Source of the DNA: Streptomyces sp. WM6378
GTDB taxonomy: Bacteria > Actinomycetota > Actinomycetes > Streptomycetales > Streptomycetaceae
NCBI RefSeq assembly: GCF_001279695.1
Contig: NZ_LGDD01000325.1
Coordinates: forward strand, 1 to 51,826
DNA length: 51,826 bases
Reading direction: 5' to 3'
Shown: positions 1-9,969 of the stretch, piece by piece
Position numbering within the stretch: the first letter of the stretch is position 1
Layout: each line of letters begins with the position of its first letter
The notes under the pieces: generated by a model
Seen by the model: only the letters and a program-made list of their open reading frames with translations
What the model was told of the DNA's origin: nothing
The model's database searches: none
Program-made: the position numbers and the translations under genes

Positions 1-168
1 TACGACCCCGCCATCCACCGAACCAACGGGAAGATCAATACGCCCGCCGACCCGCCCCAAGCGCCATAGAGGTTGACTCAGGGAACTCATGAGCCGCCGT
101 CTCGCTCGTCGGGACCATCGGCCCGCACTGGGGCAGGAACGATCCCGGTGGGCTGTGAGCGATCTTGA
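1..168. other. Unassigned left-edge sequence
   Basis: Frame 1 is open from the window edge to a TAG at 67-69 (23 codons), which may be the 3' tail of a gene starting outside the window. I do not recognise it. Nothing else is supported up to the left end of the ISL3 element. This stretch does not read as the missing C-terminus of the ATPase gene that the IS interrupts. Confidence 0.2.
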
Positions 169-173
169 AATTC

Positions 174-1930
174 GGCTCTGTCGATGATCTTGTGACGTGA
201 TCTCGGTCAAGGGCTGAGGAGGATGCGGCGGAGGAGGTCGAGGTTGGCCCGGCCGTATCCGTCTCTCTTGATCCGTTTGACTCTCGTGACGTGTCCTTCG
301 ACCTGGCCCGAGCTCCACGGGCTGGTCAGGGCCGCAGTGACCGCGCCGAGGTCGCGCTGCATCCCGTTCACCAGGCTGTGCAGGGCGGGCAGGTCGTCGG
401 TGAGGACGTGGTCCATCCAGTCGGGTAGCTGGTCACCGCGCAGGTCGCGCATCATGGCGGCGAAGTCGCGGTCATGCCGTGTGGCGGCGTCGAGTTCGGG
501 GCAGGCGGTCCGGAGTTCCTTGAGCTCGGAGGCATCCGCTTCGGCGAGGTGCCCCGGGGTTCGTCATGATCCAGCGGACGACCCGGCAGGGTTTCGGGGT
601 GAGCCGGGGCGGCGGCGAAGACCTCGGAGGCGGTATTGGCCTGGGGCTTCGGGGGCGCTTGAAGGGACGGAAGTAGCGTCGGACGCTCTGGACGTCGCCG
701 GTGAAGGCGCGTTCGCGCAGTTCGCGGTGGAGCCGGGGAATGTCGTGGCAGCCCTCGGCCCATCGCTGGTGCAGATAGGGCTTGAACGGGTCCAGGACGG
801 AGGCCCGGTTGATGGCCTTGACCAGGAGTTCGTCCAGGCTCGTGGCCGGGGCGAAGCGGCGGACGGTGGAGTGGTCCAGTCGCAGTTCGCGACGGATCGC
901 GGCCAGTGTCCTGCCCTCGGCGAGGCGTTGCTGGACCGCGGCGTAGCGTTCGGTGGTGCGGGCCACCAGTCGTCGGGGCCGGCCCAGGACATTGAGTGTG
1001 CCGTCCGGCGGGACGAACCCGGCACCGTTGTGGGGCGGCTGCTCGGGCTCCGACGCGACCAGGGGCGTCGTGGCGTCCTGCGCGGCGACGGTGGGGACGG
1101 TGAACGCCGCGCGGATGCAACCATGGTGGGTGCCGACAGTCTTCTCCAGGGCCTCGGCGATGTTGCGCCACAGATGCCAGGCGTCCGCGACCTGCTGGGC
1201 CTGCGGTGCACCGGTCCGGGCGCCCTCGGCGTAGGCGCCGGCCCTGTCCCGGCAGACCACCTCGACCTCGGCATGCCCAGCCAGCCATTCCGCCAGCGGT
1301 TGCGCGTCCCGGCCGGGCAGCACGTCGAGCGGCCGTCGCGCCTCCAGGTCGACCAGGATGGTGGCGTACGAGTCGCCCTTGCGGAGTGCGAAATCGTCGA
1401 CACCCAGCACCCTGACCTGATGCGCGTCCGGTTCGGGGAGGGCCCGCAGAAGGTTGAGCAGGACGTCCTTGGCGACGCGGATGCCCAGCGCGGCGGCCAG
1501 CCGGGCACCCGGGCACCCCGCCAGGCACAACGCGATGGTCGTGAGCGCGGCCCGCAGCAGCGGCGTGTACCGGGCATGGGGCCGGGGCAGCCCGTCGATC
1601 TGCTCGACGAACGTCACTGCTGAGCAACGGAAGTTGATGCACTTGAACCGGCGTACGCTCACCTCGATCACCGTCGAGGCGCCGCCTACCGGGGCATCTG
1701 CGAGCCGGCGTACGTACCGGCCGTGCACCCGCCCGGACGGCATCCGGCAGTGCGGGCACCTCGCCGACACTTCTCTGGACCGGGTGCGGAACCTGACCGC
1801 CCCGGCCCTGCGCTCGATCGACTCGACCACACCGGCCAAATGCGGCAGCAACCGCCCCAAATCCCCCGAACTGCACACCCAGTTGATGCCCAGGTCAGAC
1901 CGGCACCGTCACAAGATCATCGACAGAGCC
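174..1930 (-). mobile_element. ISL3-family insertion sequence
   Basis: The element is bounded by a perfect 24-bp inverted repeat at 174-197 and 1907-1930; each copy begins GGCTCTGTCGATGATC reading inward. The match extends five more bases outward (AATTC at 169-173, GAATT at 1931-1935), which may be coincidence. The only gene inside is a minus-strand ISL3-type transposase. Family members usually make 8-bp target duplications. None is visible here: the left flank is TGAAATTC and the right flank GAATTGGC. This suggests rearrangement after insertion. The element lies directly beside a broken AAA ATPase gene. Confidence 0.85.
207..1878 (-). pseudogene. ISL3-family transposase, frameshifted
   Basis: Reading on the minus strand from a GTG at 1878, the protein shows an N-terminal zinc-finger-like segment (CPHCRMPSG, later CINFRCSAV) and then the DDE core ([12 protein letters not shown] and [15 protein letters not shown]). 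The C-terminal part (WSSGQVEGHVTRVKRIKRDG) at 207-455 is in a different frame. Between about 650 and 550 the reading must move to another frame and back, then shift again near 553, where GGGG replaces GGG before the [13 protein letters not shown] stretch. At least two indels therefore separate catalytic core and tail, so no full transposase is made from one frame. One-base indels in G/C runs could be sequencing error. Confidence 0.8.
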
Positions 1931-2278
1931 GAATTGGCTGACCGTCGACACGGACAGCCACTGCGCCTCGTCACAGACCAGGACGTGCGTCTCCTCCAGG
2001 GCGCCGCGCAGCAGCGGTCGAACTCGATCGCGTGGGCGGGCGGACGTCCCTGCAAGCCGAGGGCGTGGAACAGCTCGTGGCGCAGGTCGCGGGTCGAGGG
2101 ACGGGCCCCGGAACTGGATCCGGCGCGTCAGCTTCGGCGCGAGCTCACGCAGCGAGGTGTTCACCGCCAACGACTTGCCCCGGCCTGCCTGCCCGTAGAT
2201 ACAGATCATCGCCCTGGCCTCGATCGCGGCACGGAGGCTCTGCAGCCGGGCCAGCGCTGTCTGCTTCGACGAGGTCAT
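1931..2278 (-). pseudogene. TniB/IstB-like AAA ATPase, truncated and frameshifted
   Basis: Minus-strand gene fragment. A Walker A motif (IYGQAGRGKSLAV) and a Walker B-like motif (HVLVCDEAQWL) are clear, as in the ATP-binding partner proteins of Tn7/Mu-like and IS21-like transposition systems. The middle part (DLRHELFHALGLQG, AHAIEFDRCCAA) is in another frame, so there are two compensating indels between about 2,000 and 2,120. The C-terminus is cut off by the ISL3 element at 1930. The N-terminus seems short: its ATG overlaps the LysR stop codon by four bases, and family members normally have additional residues before the EARAMICIYG segment. No partner transposase is present. Confidence 0.7.
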
Positions 2279-3213
2279 TCTCGTCCGGGACCGGTCGTGG
2301 GTGGTTCAGGCAGCCAGTCGCGGGTCGGGTCGTACTCCAGCCATCGGCTTCGTCCTGCTTCCTCGGCGCAGGCGGCGGCGAGGCCGTTCAGCCCCTGGTG
2401 ACCGTTGCCGGAGCGCCACAGCAGCGACCAGGCGTACAGCGGCGTGGGATCGACCAGGGGAACGGAGCGCAACCCGGGGACCTGCGGCAGGGGCACATCG
2501 GCAGGCACCAGCGAGAAGCGTCGCGACTCTTCCGTCACCTCGGCGAGGAAGTGGGTGAGCCCCAGGTTGACGCTCGTGGCCGTTTTCTGGATGCCGAATC
2601 GGTCGGCGAACCGGTGGAGGAAGTCGAGCCGATCCAGCGCGCCGGGCGCCCACAGCACGCTGTCGCGCAATTGGTCAGGCCGCAGAGCCGGTTCGGCTGC
2701 GAGCGGATGGTCCGCGCTCAGTACAGCGTCCACCGGTTCGAGGCGGACGAGGCGGTGTGCCAGCCCGGCGGGCAGCGGGGGGTGGACCCGGCCGAAAGCC
2801 GTGTCGATGTCTCCGTTCAGCAGTGCCGTCGCCACCGACGGCAGATCGCGCCCGTGCCCCAAGGCCAGCTCCCCGGCCCGTCCGGCGACTTGGGCCAGCG
2901 TGCGCATCGGTGCGTAGAGGTGCCCCCAGACGTCTACGCGCAGCGGACATTCCTTCCCGACCGCCGCCGCGACTGCGGTGTCGGCGGCGGCCACAGTCTG
3001 CCGGGCCGGTGGGAGGAAACGCTGTCCGGCTTCGGTGAGGTGTACGCCGTTGCCGCCGCGCTGGAACAGCTCGGTGCCGAGCAGAGATTCCAGCCGCGCG
3101 ATCCTCTTGGACAGCGCCTGCTGGGAGATCGCGAGCGTCCTGGCCGCCCGGCCGAAGTGCAGTTCCTCGGCGGTGCGCACAAAGGCACGTACCTGCGCCA
3201 CGTCGAGATCCAT
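2275..3213 (-). CDS. LysR-family transcriptional regulator
   Basis: A 312-residue LysR-type regulator. The N-terminal winged helix-turn-helix is plain (residues 1-60: RAFVRTAEELHFGRAARTLA, then SQQALSKRIARLE), followed by a substrate-binding domain of normal length. I start at ATG 3213 (MDLDVAQVRAF); an in-frame ATG at 3225 is the alternative. The gene is divergent from the dehydrogenase at 3303 with an 89-bp gap containing a perfect dyad, the usual arrangement when a LysR protein controls its neighbour. The predicted target is therefore the dehydrogenase-hydrolase operon. The inducer is unknown. Confidence 0.9.
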   Translation of the reverse strand: MDLDVAQVRAFVRTAEELHFGRAARTLAISQQALSKRIARLESLLGTELFQRGGNGVHLTEAGQRFLPPARQTVAAADTAVAAAVGKECPLRVDVWGHLYAPMRTLAQVAGRAGELALGHGRDLPSVATALLNGDIDTAFGRVHPPLPAGLAHRLVRLEPVDAVLSADHPLAAEPALRPDQLRDSVLWAPGALDRLDFLHRFADRFGIQKTATSVNLGLTHFLAEVTEESRRFSLVPADVPLPQVPGLRSVPLVDPTPLYAWSLLWRSGNGHQGLNGLAAACAEEAGRSRWLEYDPTRDWLPEPPTTGPGRE

Positions 3214-3229
3214 GGCTCCCACCATAGGT

Positions 3230-3246
3230 GACAACCGAAAGTTGTC
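3230..3246. promoter_or_regulatory. Candidate LysR operator, 6-5-6 dyad
   Basis: GACAAC-CGAAA-GTTGTC is a perfect inverted repeat in the 89-bp gap between the divergent LysR gene and the dehydrogenase gene. It lies 17 bp from the regulator start, a position compatible with autoregulation and control of the divergent operon. It lacks the classical T-N11-A spacing, so assignment to this regulator is inference from position. Confidence 0.5.
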
Positions 3247-3302
3247 GGCTTTGCTTGGTAGTTGTTGGATCGCGGGGCGGCTGCGGGGGTTGCATCCTCT
3301 CC

Positions 3303-4223
3303 ATGCAAAGACTGATTCCCACGGGAGAGGCACCGCGCCCCGTCGCCTTCGCCGAGGTCCCCCAGCCCGTGCCGGGGCCGGATGAGGCACTGATCAAAAT
3401 CGAGGCGTTCGCCCCGAACCGGGGCGAGACGTTCCTTCTCGAACACCCCCGGCCGGAGCTGTTGCCCGGCAAGGACATCGCAGGGCTCGTCGTACAGGCG
3501 GCAGCCGACGGCTCCGGTCCCGGCATCGGCACCCGCGTGGTCGGGCACCCGGCGCAGGGCGGCTGGGCCGAGTACGCTGCCGTGCCCACGCACTCGCTCG
3601 TGGTGCTCCCTGACAGCATCGACAGCGTACGGGCGGCGGCTCTGCCCCTGGCCGGGATCACTGCCCTGAGGCTGCTGCGTACGGCCGGTTCCCTCGCCGG
3701 CCGACGGGTACTGCTGACCGGCGCATCAGGCGGCGTCGGCCACTACGTCACTGAACTCGCCGTTGGGGCCGGAGCCGAGCTAACGGCGGTGACGGCCACG
3801 CCGGTGCGCGGCGAGCGGCTCGCGGAACTGGGAGCGAAGGTGGTGCACGAGGTCGCGACGGCTCAAGGACCGTTCGATGTCGTACTGGAGTCCACGGGTG
3901 GGCCGGACCTGGCACTCGCCCTGTCGAAGGTGCGCCCGGGCGGCCTGCTTGTCTGGTTCGGCCAGGCGAGCCGCACCCCGGTGTCCCTCGACTTCTTCCA
4001 ACTCCTTGACGGGCCCGAGCGCGTCACGATCCAGCACTTCCACTACGCCGGCGCCCCGTACGGCTCCGATCTCGCAGCCCTGGTGAGCCTCGTGGAACAG
4101 GGCCGGTTGCACCCGGAGATCAGCCGCATCGCCGACTGGGCTCAGACCGCCGAAACCCTGGTCGACCTGCGCGAGCGCCGGATACGTGGCAAGGCCGTCC
4201 TGCTGACTGGAGGAGCACGATGA
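3303..4223 (+). CDS. Quinone-oxidoreductase-type medium-chain dehydrogenase
   Basis: A 306-residue member of the zinc-independent quinone oxidoreductase branch of the medium-chain dehydrogenase/reductase superfamily. The N-terminal GroES-like fold carries EIKIEAFAPNRGE-type features (IKIEAFAPNRGET). The Rossmann nucleotide-binding motif is VLLTGASGGVGHYV, and no structural-zinc cysteine cluster is present. It probably reduces an enone or quinone with NAD(P)H. I choose ATG 3303 (MQRLIPTGEAPRP) over an upstream in-frame ATG because it fits the family start. Its stop overlaps the next start (ATGA at 4220), so the hydrolase downstream is translationally coupled. Divergent LysR control is likely. 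Confidence 0.88.
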   Translation: MQRLIPTGEAPRPVAFAEVPQPVPGPDEALIKIEAFAPNRGETFLLEHPRPELLPGKDIAGLVVQAAADGSGPGIGTRVVGHPAQGGWAEYAAVPTHSLVVLPDSIDSVRAAALPLAGITALRLLRTAGSLAGRRVLLTGASGGVGHYVTELAVGAGAELTAVTATPVRGERLAELGAKVVHEVATAQGPFDVVLESTGGPDLALALSKVRPGGLLVWFGQASRTPVSLDFFQLLDGPERVTIQHFHYAGAPYGSDLAALVSLVEQGRLHPEISRIADWAQTAETLVDLRERRIRGKAVLLTGGAR

Positions 4224-5212
4224 GCCCCACCGAGTTCGCCGCCGCCCAGTGGACCCGTGCCACCGGTGCAGGCGTGGACCCTCACGAGTACCGGCGCGTC
4301 ACCGATGGCCTTGCCTCCGTCGCCGACTGGGGGCCAGCCTTCCTTCACACCGGACGCGGCTACCTCCAGCGTGCGGAGGGCGCGGAATCATCCCGCTCTG
4401 CGGGTGAGTACCTGCTGATGGCGGCCCGGTGGTTCCACCTGGCCACCCTGGCGCCGTACCCGGAGGCACCTCGCGCTGCCGTCGAGGCTGATCACGCCCT
4501 GAGCAGAGCTCTCACCGTGCTGGAGCCCGGTGCGCGGCGGGTGAGCGGCGAGGGTTTCACCGGCTGGCTGCGTGGCCCCTCCGACGCACCGGGGACCGTC
4601 GTCGTGGTCCCCGGCCTGGACTCGGCCAAGGAGGAGTTCCTCGATCTCGTGTCCGCACTGCTGGCCAGAGGACTGGCTGTGTTCGCGATGGACGGCCCCG
4701 GACAGGGCGTTCTCGCGGCCACCACGACCTTCGTGCCGGACTACGAACGGGTCGTGGGACGGGTCATCGACGCCCTCGGCGCCGCATGCATTGGGCTCGT
4801 CGGTCTGAGCCTGGGCGGCTATTTCGCGGCCCGGGCCGCGGCGCTGGAACCGCGCGTGACAGCCGTCGCGACCGTCAGCGGTCCCTTCCGCCTCGACTGG
4901 GAGGAACTGCCCCCGCCGGTACACGAGATCATGGCCCGACGCGCTGGAGGAATTGACGCCGCCCACGAGTTCGCACGCCACGTGGACCTCACCGCCCTGG
5001 CACCCCGCATCGCGGCCCCACTGCTGGTCGTGGACGGTGATCAGGACGTCATCCCCGGCGTGACGAACGGCGAGTCCCTGGCCCGCCTGGCACCACACGG
5101 CACCTACCTGTCCGTCCCACACGGCGACCACCTCCTTGGCAACGCGCGGCCCAACTGGCTGCCCCACCTCAGCGACCACATCACGCACACCCTGACGGGA
5201 ACATCAGCATGA
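4220..5212 (+). CDS. Alpha/beta hydrolase (FrsA/DUF1100-like)
   Basis: A 330-residue alpha/beta hydrolase with a helical N-terminal extension of about 115 residues before the hydrolase core, as in FrsA-like and pseudooxynicotine-hydrolase-like enzymes. The nucleophile elbow is GLSLGG (Ser197). The acid is probably Asp276 in VVDGDQDVIPG and the base His301 or His304 in VPHGDHLLGN. The substrate cannot be inferred. It is coupled by ATGA overlap to the dehydrogenase upstream, and its own stop overlaps the ATG of a short-chain dehydrogenase remnant, so the ancestral operon had three enzymes: dehydrogenase, hydrolase, SDR. Confidence 0.88.
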   Translation: MSPTEFAAAQWTRATGAGVDPHEYRRVTDGLASVADWGPAFLHTGRGYLQRAEGAESSRSAGEYLLMAARWFHLATLAPYPEAPRAAVEADHALSRALTVLEPGARRVSGEGFTGWLRGPSDAPGTVVVVPGLDSAKEEFLDLVSALLARGLAVFAMDGPGQGVLAATTTFVPDYERVVGRVIDALGAACIGLVGLSLGGYFAARAAALEPRVTAVATVSGPFRLDWEELPPPVHEIMARRAGGIDAAHEFARHVDLTALAPRIAAPLLVVDGDQDVIPGVTNGESLARLAPHGTYLSVPHGDHLLGNARPNWLPHLSDHITHTLTGTSA

Positions 5213-5330
5213 ACCACACCGGGAAGACCATCCCCATCACCGGCGGCACCAGCGGCATGGGGCCTCGCGACCGCACACCGCCTCCTCGCCGAAGGCGCCC
5301 ACGTGGGCGTGTCAGTGACTGACACGCCCT
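5209..5330 (+). pseudogene. Short-chain dehydrogenase remnant
   Basis: The ATG at 5209 overlaps the hydrolase stop. It begins MNHTGKTIPITGGTSGMG, the glycine-rich cofactor motif of a short-chain dehydrogenase/reductase. A one-base shift then moves the expected continuation (LATAHRLLAEGAHVGVS) into another frame, and homology ends by about 5,320. Only the first ~35 codons of a family normally ~250 residues long remain. The rest has been deleted. Confidence 0.7.
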
Positions 5331-5429
5331 CTACGCTGAAGGGGTGACAGAGTGCATCGACAACCCGGCTGAGAGGCTTCACGGCCTTCTCTTGAGTTTT
5401 GCCGGGTAGGCAAAGAGTTGGGCCCCACT

Positions 5430-6120
5430 GTGAGCAACTGGACCGCGTGGGCCAAGACGATGGACTACGGGGGAACCTCTCTGCGGGAAAACAGCGCTGA
5501 ATTTCTCCATCGCCTCGCCGAAGCGATGGAGCTGCCGAGGAAGGTGCGCGAGGCAGTAGAGATTGCAGTGCCCGACCCTGAGCAACGTGAGTATCTGCTG
5601 GGGCCGCTTGCCAGTGTTGAGGCTGCTCTGCAGTCGTCCGTAAGCCCCAGCGCTCCGATCACACAGGTGTGGCAGCACTTCTGCAGTGGCGGTGACACGG
5701 CCAGCAGCGCTGCTATCTACAGTCTGCTCGGCGCCGCCCGCGACCTTCGCCGGGCCCAAGTGGAAGTCGGTCTGACTGAGGCCGACGGCCAGAGCCTTAC
5801 AGTCTTGATCAACGAGCTTATTGAGGCAGTCATCGCGTCAGAGCTCGACGAGGCAGACACCCACTTCCTGCTTTCGCGGCGCAACGAGATGCTCGTAGCT
5901 GTGCAGCAGGCCCGGCTACGAGGCCGTTATTTATCCGGTGGAGTCAGCCGTCGACGCGGCCGTGGGCGCCCTCCTGCGTCGTCCCAACCTCCTCCAGCGG
6001 ATGCGTGACGTGCAGTTCCTCGACCGTGTCGCCGCCTTCTCCACCAAGGTCAACGTCGTCCTCGCTCTTGCGGGCCAGGCCGAGCAACTGACGCAAGATA
6101 CGGTGCGCGCGATCGAACAC
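5430..6120 (+). pseudogene. Unknown helical protein, frameshifted
   Basis: The reading frame from a GTG at 5430 (an in-frame TTG at 5418 and ATG at 5460 are alternatives) gives a leucine- and alanine-rich, probably helical protein up to about 5,910. The apparent continuation (ESAVDAAVGALLRRPNLLQR and FLDRVAAFSTKVNVVLALAG) is in the next frame, so a one-base shift near 5,910-5,930 is likely. I do not recognise the family. The start and the 3' end are approximate. From about 6,120 to 6,366 I see no gene. Confidence 0.45.
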
Positions 6121-6366
6121 GGCCTGGGCAGTCAAGGCACAGCGAGGACCAGCTCGTTCTGCATCCCCGGCTGCCGCGTCGCCCAAGCACCAGCGCGTCG
6201 ATCGCGGTCTGCGCCGGGGCCGTACGTGCGTTCACGGTGTCTGCGGTCATCGCGGGCCGCTGAACTGGGGGCACGCTTCCCAGAGCACCCGCCCCTCGGA
6301 CAGGGCCGGGGCAGCAGCGCAGGCCGTCGTTCACACCACCCGGGTCACCGGGCCACCCAACACGGT

Positions 6367-7716
6367 TCAGGTGGTCATCTGGTGGATGGTCTCGTCGAGG
6401 GCGGAGACGATGTCGTCGGCGCGTGGAGCGCAGTGTGCGGTGGCCAGTTCGGCGCTGAGCCGTCCGTTGAAGGTGGTGACGATGTAGGTGGAGGTGGGGG
6501 CAGGAGGTTCGCCGGGAGTCGCCCCGGAGGTGGGGGCAGGAGGTTCGCCGGGAGTCGCCCCCGCAGGCGGCCTGAGGCGTTGGCTGAGAATGGCGCCGCG
6601 GAAGTCCTCAATGGTCAGCCCCGCGGGTGTGCGCAGGTCCGGAATGCGTCCCCAGTTCGTCAGCATGGTGGTGTCCGCCGACAGCGCCACCGGTGTGCCG
6701 GCGGGTGCCGATCTGTCCTGGTCCTGGCCGGTCAGGTGGAGCTGTGACTGCTGTACGACACCGTCGGTGATACTCGCGTCCAGTTCGGCGAGCAGGGCCT
6801 TGGCGAGCAGCAGTGGGTCAGTGTTCGCGCCGACGGATCGTTTGAATCCGGCCGTCCCGAAAATGTTCGTTCCGGCCAGGGCGTCCACCGGCGGGCTGAT
6901 ACGGGTGCGTACGTCGACGGGATACATGAAGGGAACGACCACGTCGTTTGGCCCGCCGGCGGCGGCCTTGGCGTGGGCGATCATCACGGCCGCCGAGGTC
7001 AGGCCGTGCACGGAGATCCCGTTGGCACGCCCGAGCCGGGCAAGCGCCGCGGTCGCATCGGCGGTCAACCGGATCCGGCGATGGACCGGCAGGGCCGGTT
7101 CGGCAGTGGGAGAGGCCACGGCCGGTGACACCGCCTCCGGCCACACTGGCCGCCGTGTCACCGGTTCAAAGAGCGCCTCCACACCGTTGCGCGCGAGCCT
7201 GGTGACACCCCGGCGGGCCAGAAGCGATTCCAGGGATTGCGGAATCGGGAACACCCCGATCGGCGTGGGAAGCCCGGTCTCGACGAGGTCGGTGTAATGC
7301 CCCCACAGCTCGGCCAGCAAAGCCACCGACGCAGTGGCGTCGGCGATGGTGTGGTCCGTCAGCAAGGTGACCGTCGAGCAGTCACCGGCACGGGACACCT
7401 CCAGGCCGATGAGTTCCTCCGCATGGTCCAGCCCCCGGCCCGCCGCGGGATCCCCGTCCCCGGCGCGGACCCGGACAGCAGGAACACCACGGCCCTCACC
7501 CACGACAAGCTCATGGCCCGCATCCCCGGACCGGATGCATCCCGTGAACACCGGATGCGCCCGGCACACCGCCTCGAACGCCCTCGACAACGCGAGAACA
7601 TCCAACAGGCCCTCGACCACGACGGCATACGCCACGCTCTCCGCAGGCTCCACATGCAGCGCCTCAGACGGCGCCAGCAACCGGCCCTGAACAGCAGGCG
7701 AAGCACCTTCAACCAC
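6367..7716 (-). CDS. PapA/condensation-fold acyltransferase-like protein
   Basis: A 449-residue protein with the chloramphenicol-acetyltransferase/condensation fold seen in PapA-type acyltransferases. The active-site region reads LLTDHTIADATASV, aligning with HHxxxDG. The second His and the Asp are kept, the first His is Asp and the Gly is Ala, as in some PapA5-like proteins. The C-terminal half has the expected latch-like segments (GTNIFGTAGF, LTNWGRIPDL). A 12-residue tandem repeat (GATPGEPPAPTS, twice) sits near residues 385-409 and breaks the domain with a Pro-rich loop. There are no carrier proteins or polyketide synthases nearby, so its acyl donor is unknown. The gene ends convergently with the broken gene to its left. 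Confidence 0.75.
   Translation of the reverse strand: MVEGASPAVQGRLLAPSEALHVEPAESVAYAVVVEGLLDVLALSRAFEAVCRAHPVFTGCIRSGDAGHELVVGEGRGVPAVRVRAGDGDPAAGRGLDHAEELIGLEVSRAGDCSTVTLLTDHTIADATASVALLAELWGHYTDLVETGLPTPIGVFPIPQSLESLLARRGVTRLARNGVEALFEPVTRRPVWPEAVSPAVASPTAEPALPVHRRIRLTADATAALARLGRANGISVHGLTSAAVMIAHAKAAAGGPNDVVVPFMYPVDVRTRISPPVDALAGTNIFGTAGFKRSVGANTDPLLLAKALLAELDASITDGVVQQSQLHLTGQDQDRSAPAGTPVALSADTTMLTNWGRIPDLRTPAGLTIEDFRGAILSQRLRPPAGATPGEPPAPTSGATPGEPPAPTSTYIVTTFNGRLSAELATAHCAPRADDIVSALDETIHQMTT
6490..6561. repeat. Tandem 36-bp repeat, two identical units
   Basis: Two perfect direct copies of a 36-bp unit at 6490-6525 and 6526-6561, in frame inside the acyltransferase-like gene. Each encodes GATPGEPPAPTS. 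Being a multiple of three, copy number can change without a frameshift. Confidence 0.9.
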
Positions 7717-7785
7717 CGGAAACCGCCACTTCCCACTCAGAACCGGACTCCTGGAAAGAACAGTCTAAAACCCCCGGCCCTCCGC

Positions 7786-8967
<1,182 letters not shown>

Positions 8968-8981
8968 TCGGCTGAGTGCAA

Positions 8982-9806
8982 TCAACGCTGCCCGTGCGGT
9001 AGTTCGGAGTGCGGGCACGGACCGGCCGCTCTCTGCGGGAAGGCGCGGGTGACCGCAGCCATGCGGTTGGAGACCTGCAGCCGTCGGTAGGCATTCTCCA
9101 AGTGCTTGCGCACGGTTCCTTCGGACACGCCCAGCCGGCGGGCGATCTGGATGTTGGTGTGTCCCGCGGCGAGCAGGTGCAGCAGTTGCCACTGCCGGGG
9201 CGTGAGCTGGGGAGTGGGGTGCCGGCGCCGTTCGGCGTCCAGGTATGCCTCGTGCAGGTGGGGCCGCAGCAATGTGAGCAGCGCGCGGTCGCGTTCGGAG
9301 AAGTCCGGGCCGGGCCCTCGGAACAGGAATATCCGCAAGGTCCGGCCGAAGCCGCTGGTCCCCGGTGTTCCGGCGGGCATGCTGAGCATGAGTTCGTGCT
9401 CGATTCCCAGAGGCCGGTAATAGTCGGTGTACATGCCGGTGCTGTGCCATTGCCTGGCTGAGTAGAAGTCTGCGATCGTCACGACACTGCGCAGGTCGCC
9501 GCTGCGGTCGGGGTAACTGCAGGGCCGGCAGTCCCAGTAGTGTTCCCAGTGCGTCAAGTCGGCGGCCTCATCGGGCGTCTCGTCGCCGCCGGGGCCGACC
9601 TGCGTCAGCCACCACGCCTGCCGGTGACTGTCGAAGCCCGCGACGGTCAGTTCGTCACAGTGGATCTGGCCCATCAGGTCACTGAGCAACGACGGCGGCA
9701 GTCCCTGCGCCGCCCCGTCGGTGCGGTTCTCGGCGACGATCCCCGCCAAGGTGCGCAGGTCCAGGTCGGAGACCGATAACGAGCTCCCCATCAGGTCCCC
9801 CTTCAT
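8982..9806 (-). CDS. LuxR-family transcriptional regulator
   Basis: A 274-residue protein with a C-terminal LuxR helix-turn-helix (about residues 200-262: LTPRQWQLLHLLAAGHTNIQ, then RRLGVSEGTVRKHLENAYRR). The N-terminal ~190 residues have no receiver-domain phosphoacceptor pattern. They look like a GAF/PAS-type sensor (FDSHRQAWW, EHYWDCRPCSYPD), with cysteines at a CRPC motif that could bind metal or sense redox. It is therefore not a DosR-type response regulator. Start at ATG 9806; ATG 9791 is also possible. It is divergent from the secreted protein at 9970, a possible target. Confidence 0.85.
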   Translation of the reverse strand: MKGDLMGSSLSVSDLDLRTLAGIVAENRTDGAAQGLPPSLLSDLMGQIHCDELTVAGFDSHRQAWWLTQVGPGGDETPDEAADLTHWEHYWDCRPCSYPDRSGDLRSVVTIADFYSARQWHSTGMYTDYYRPLGIEHELMLSMPAGTPGTSGFGRTLRIFLFRGPGPDFSERDRALLTLLRPHLHEAYLDAERRRHPTPQLTPRQWQLLHLLAAGHTNIQIARRLGVSEGTVRKHLENAYRRLQVSNRMAAVTRAFPQRAAGPCPHSELPHGQR

Positions 9807-9969
9807 CCGCAGGCCGGTCTGAGATTACTCGGCCGCCCTGATCCGGGGCATACGCAGAACCTCGTATGGAGGCCGGGCTGCGAGCCCGGCCATGCTGACC
9901 GTGACGCGGGAGAAAAGTCAGGGCCTGTACCCGCTCACATCTGGACCGGGCCCAAGGGGGAAAGCAGTC

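Noticed and set aside
223..1623. Long plus-strand frame across the ISL3 transposase
   Set aside because: The minus strand gives clear transposase motifs; the plus-strand translation is low-complexity and Arg/Gly-rich.
8982..9806. The LuxR gene as the DosR/OsdR-type regulator of the island
   Set aside because: Its N-terminal half lacks a response-regulator receiver pattern and no kinase is adjacent; it is an orphan LuxR.
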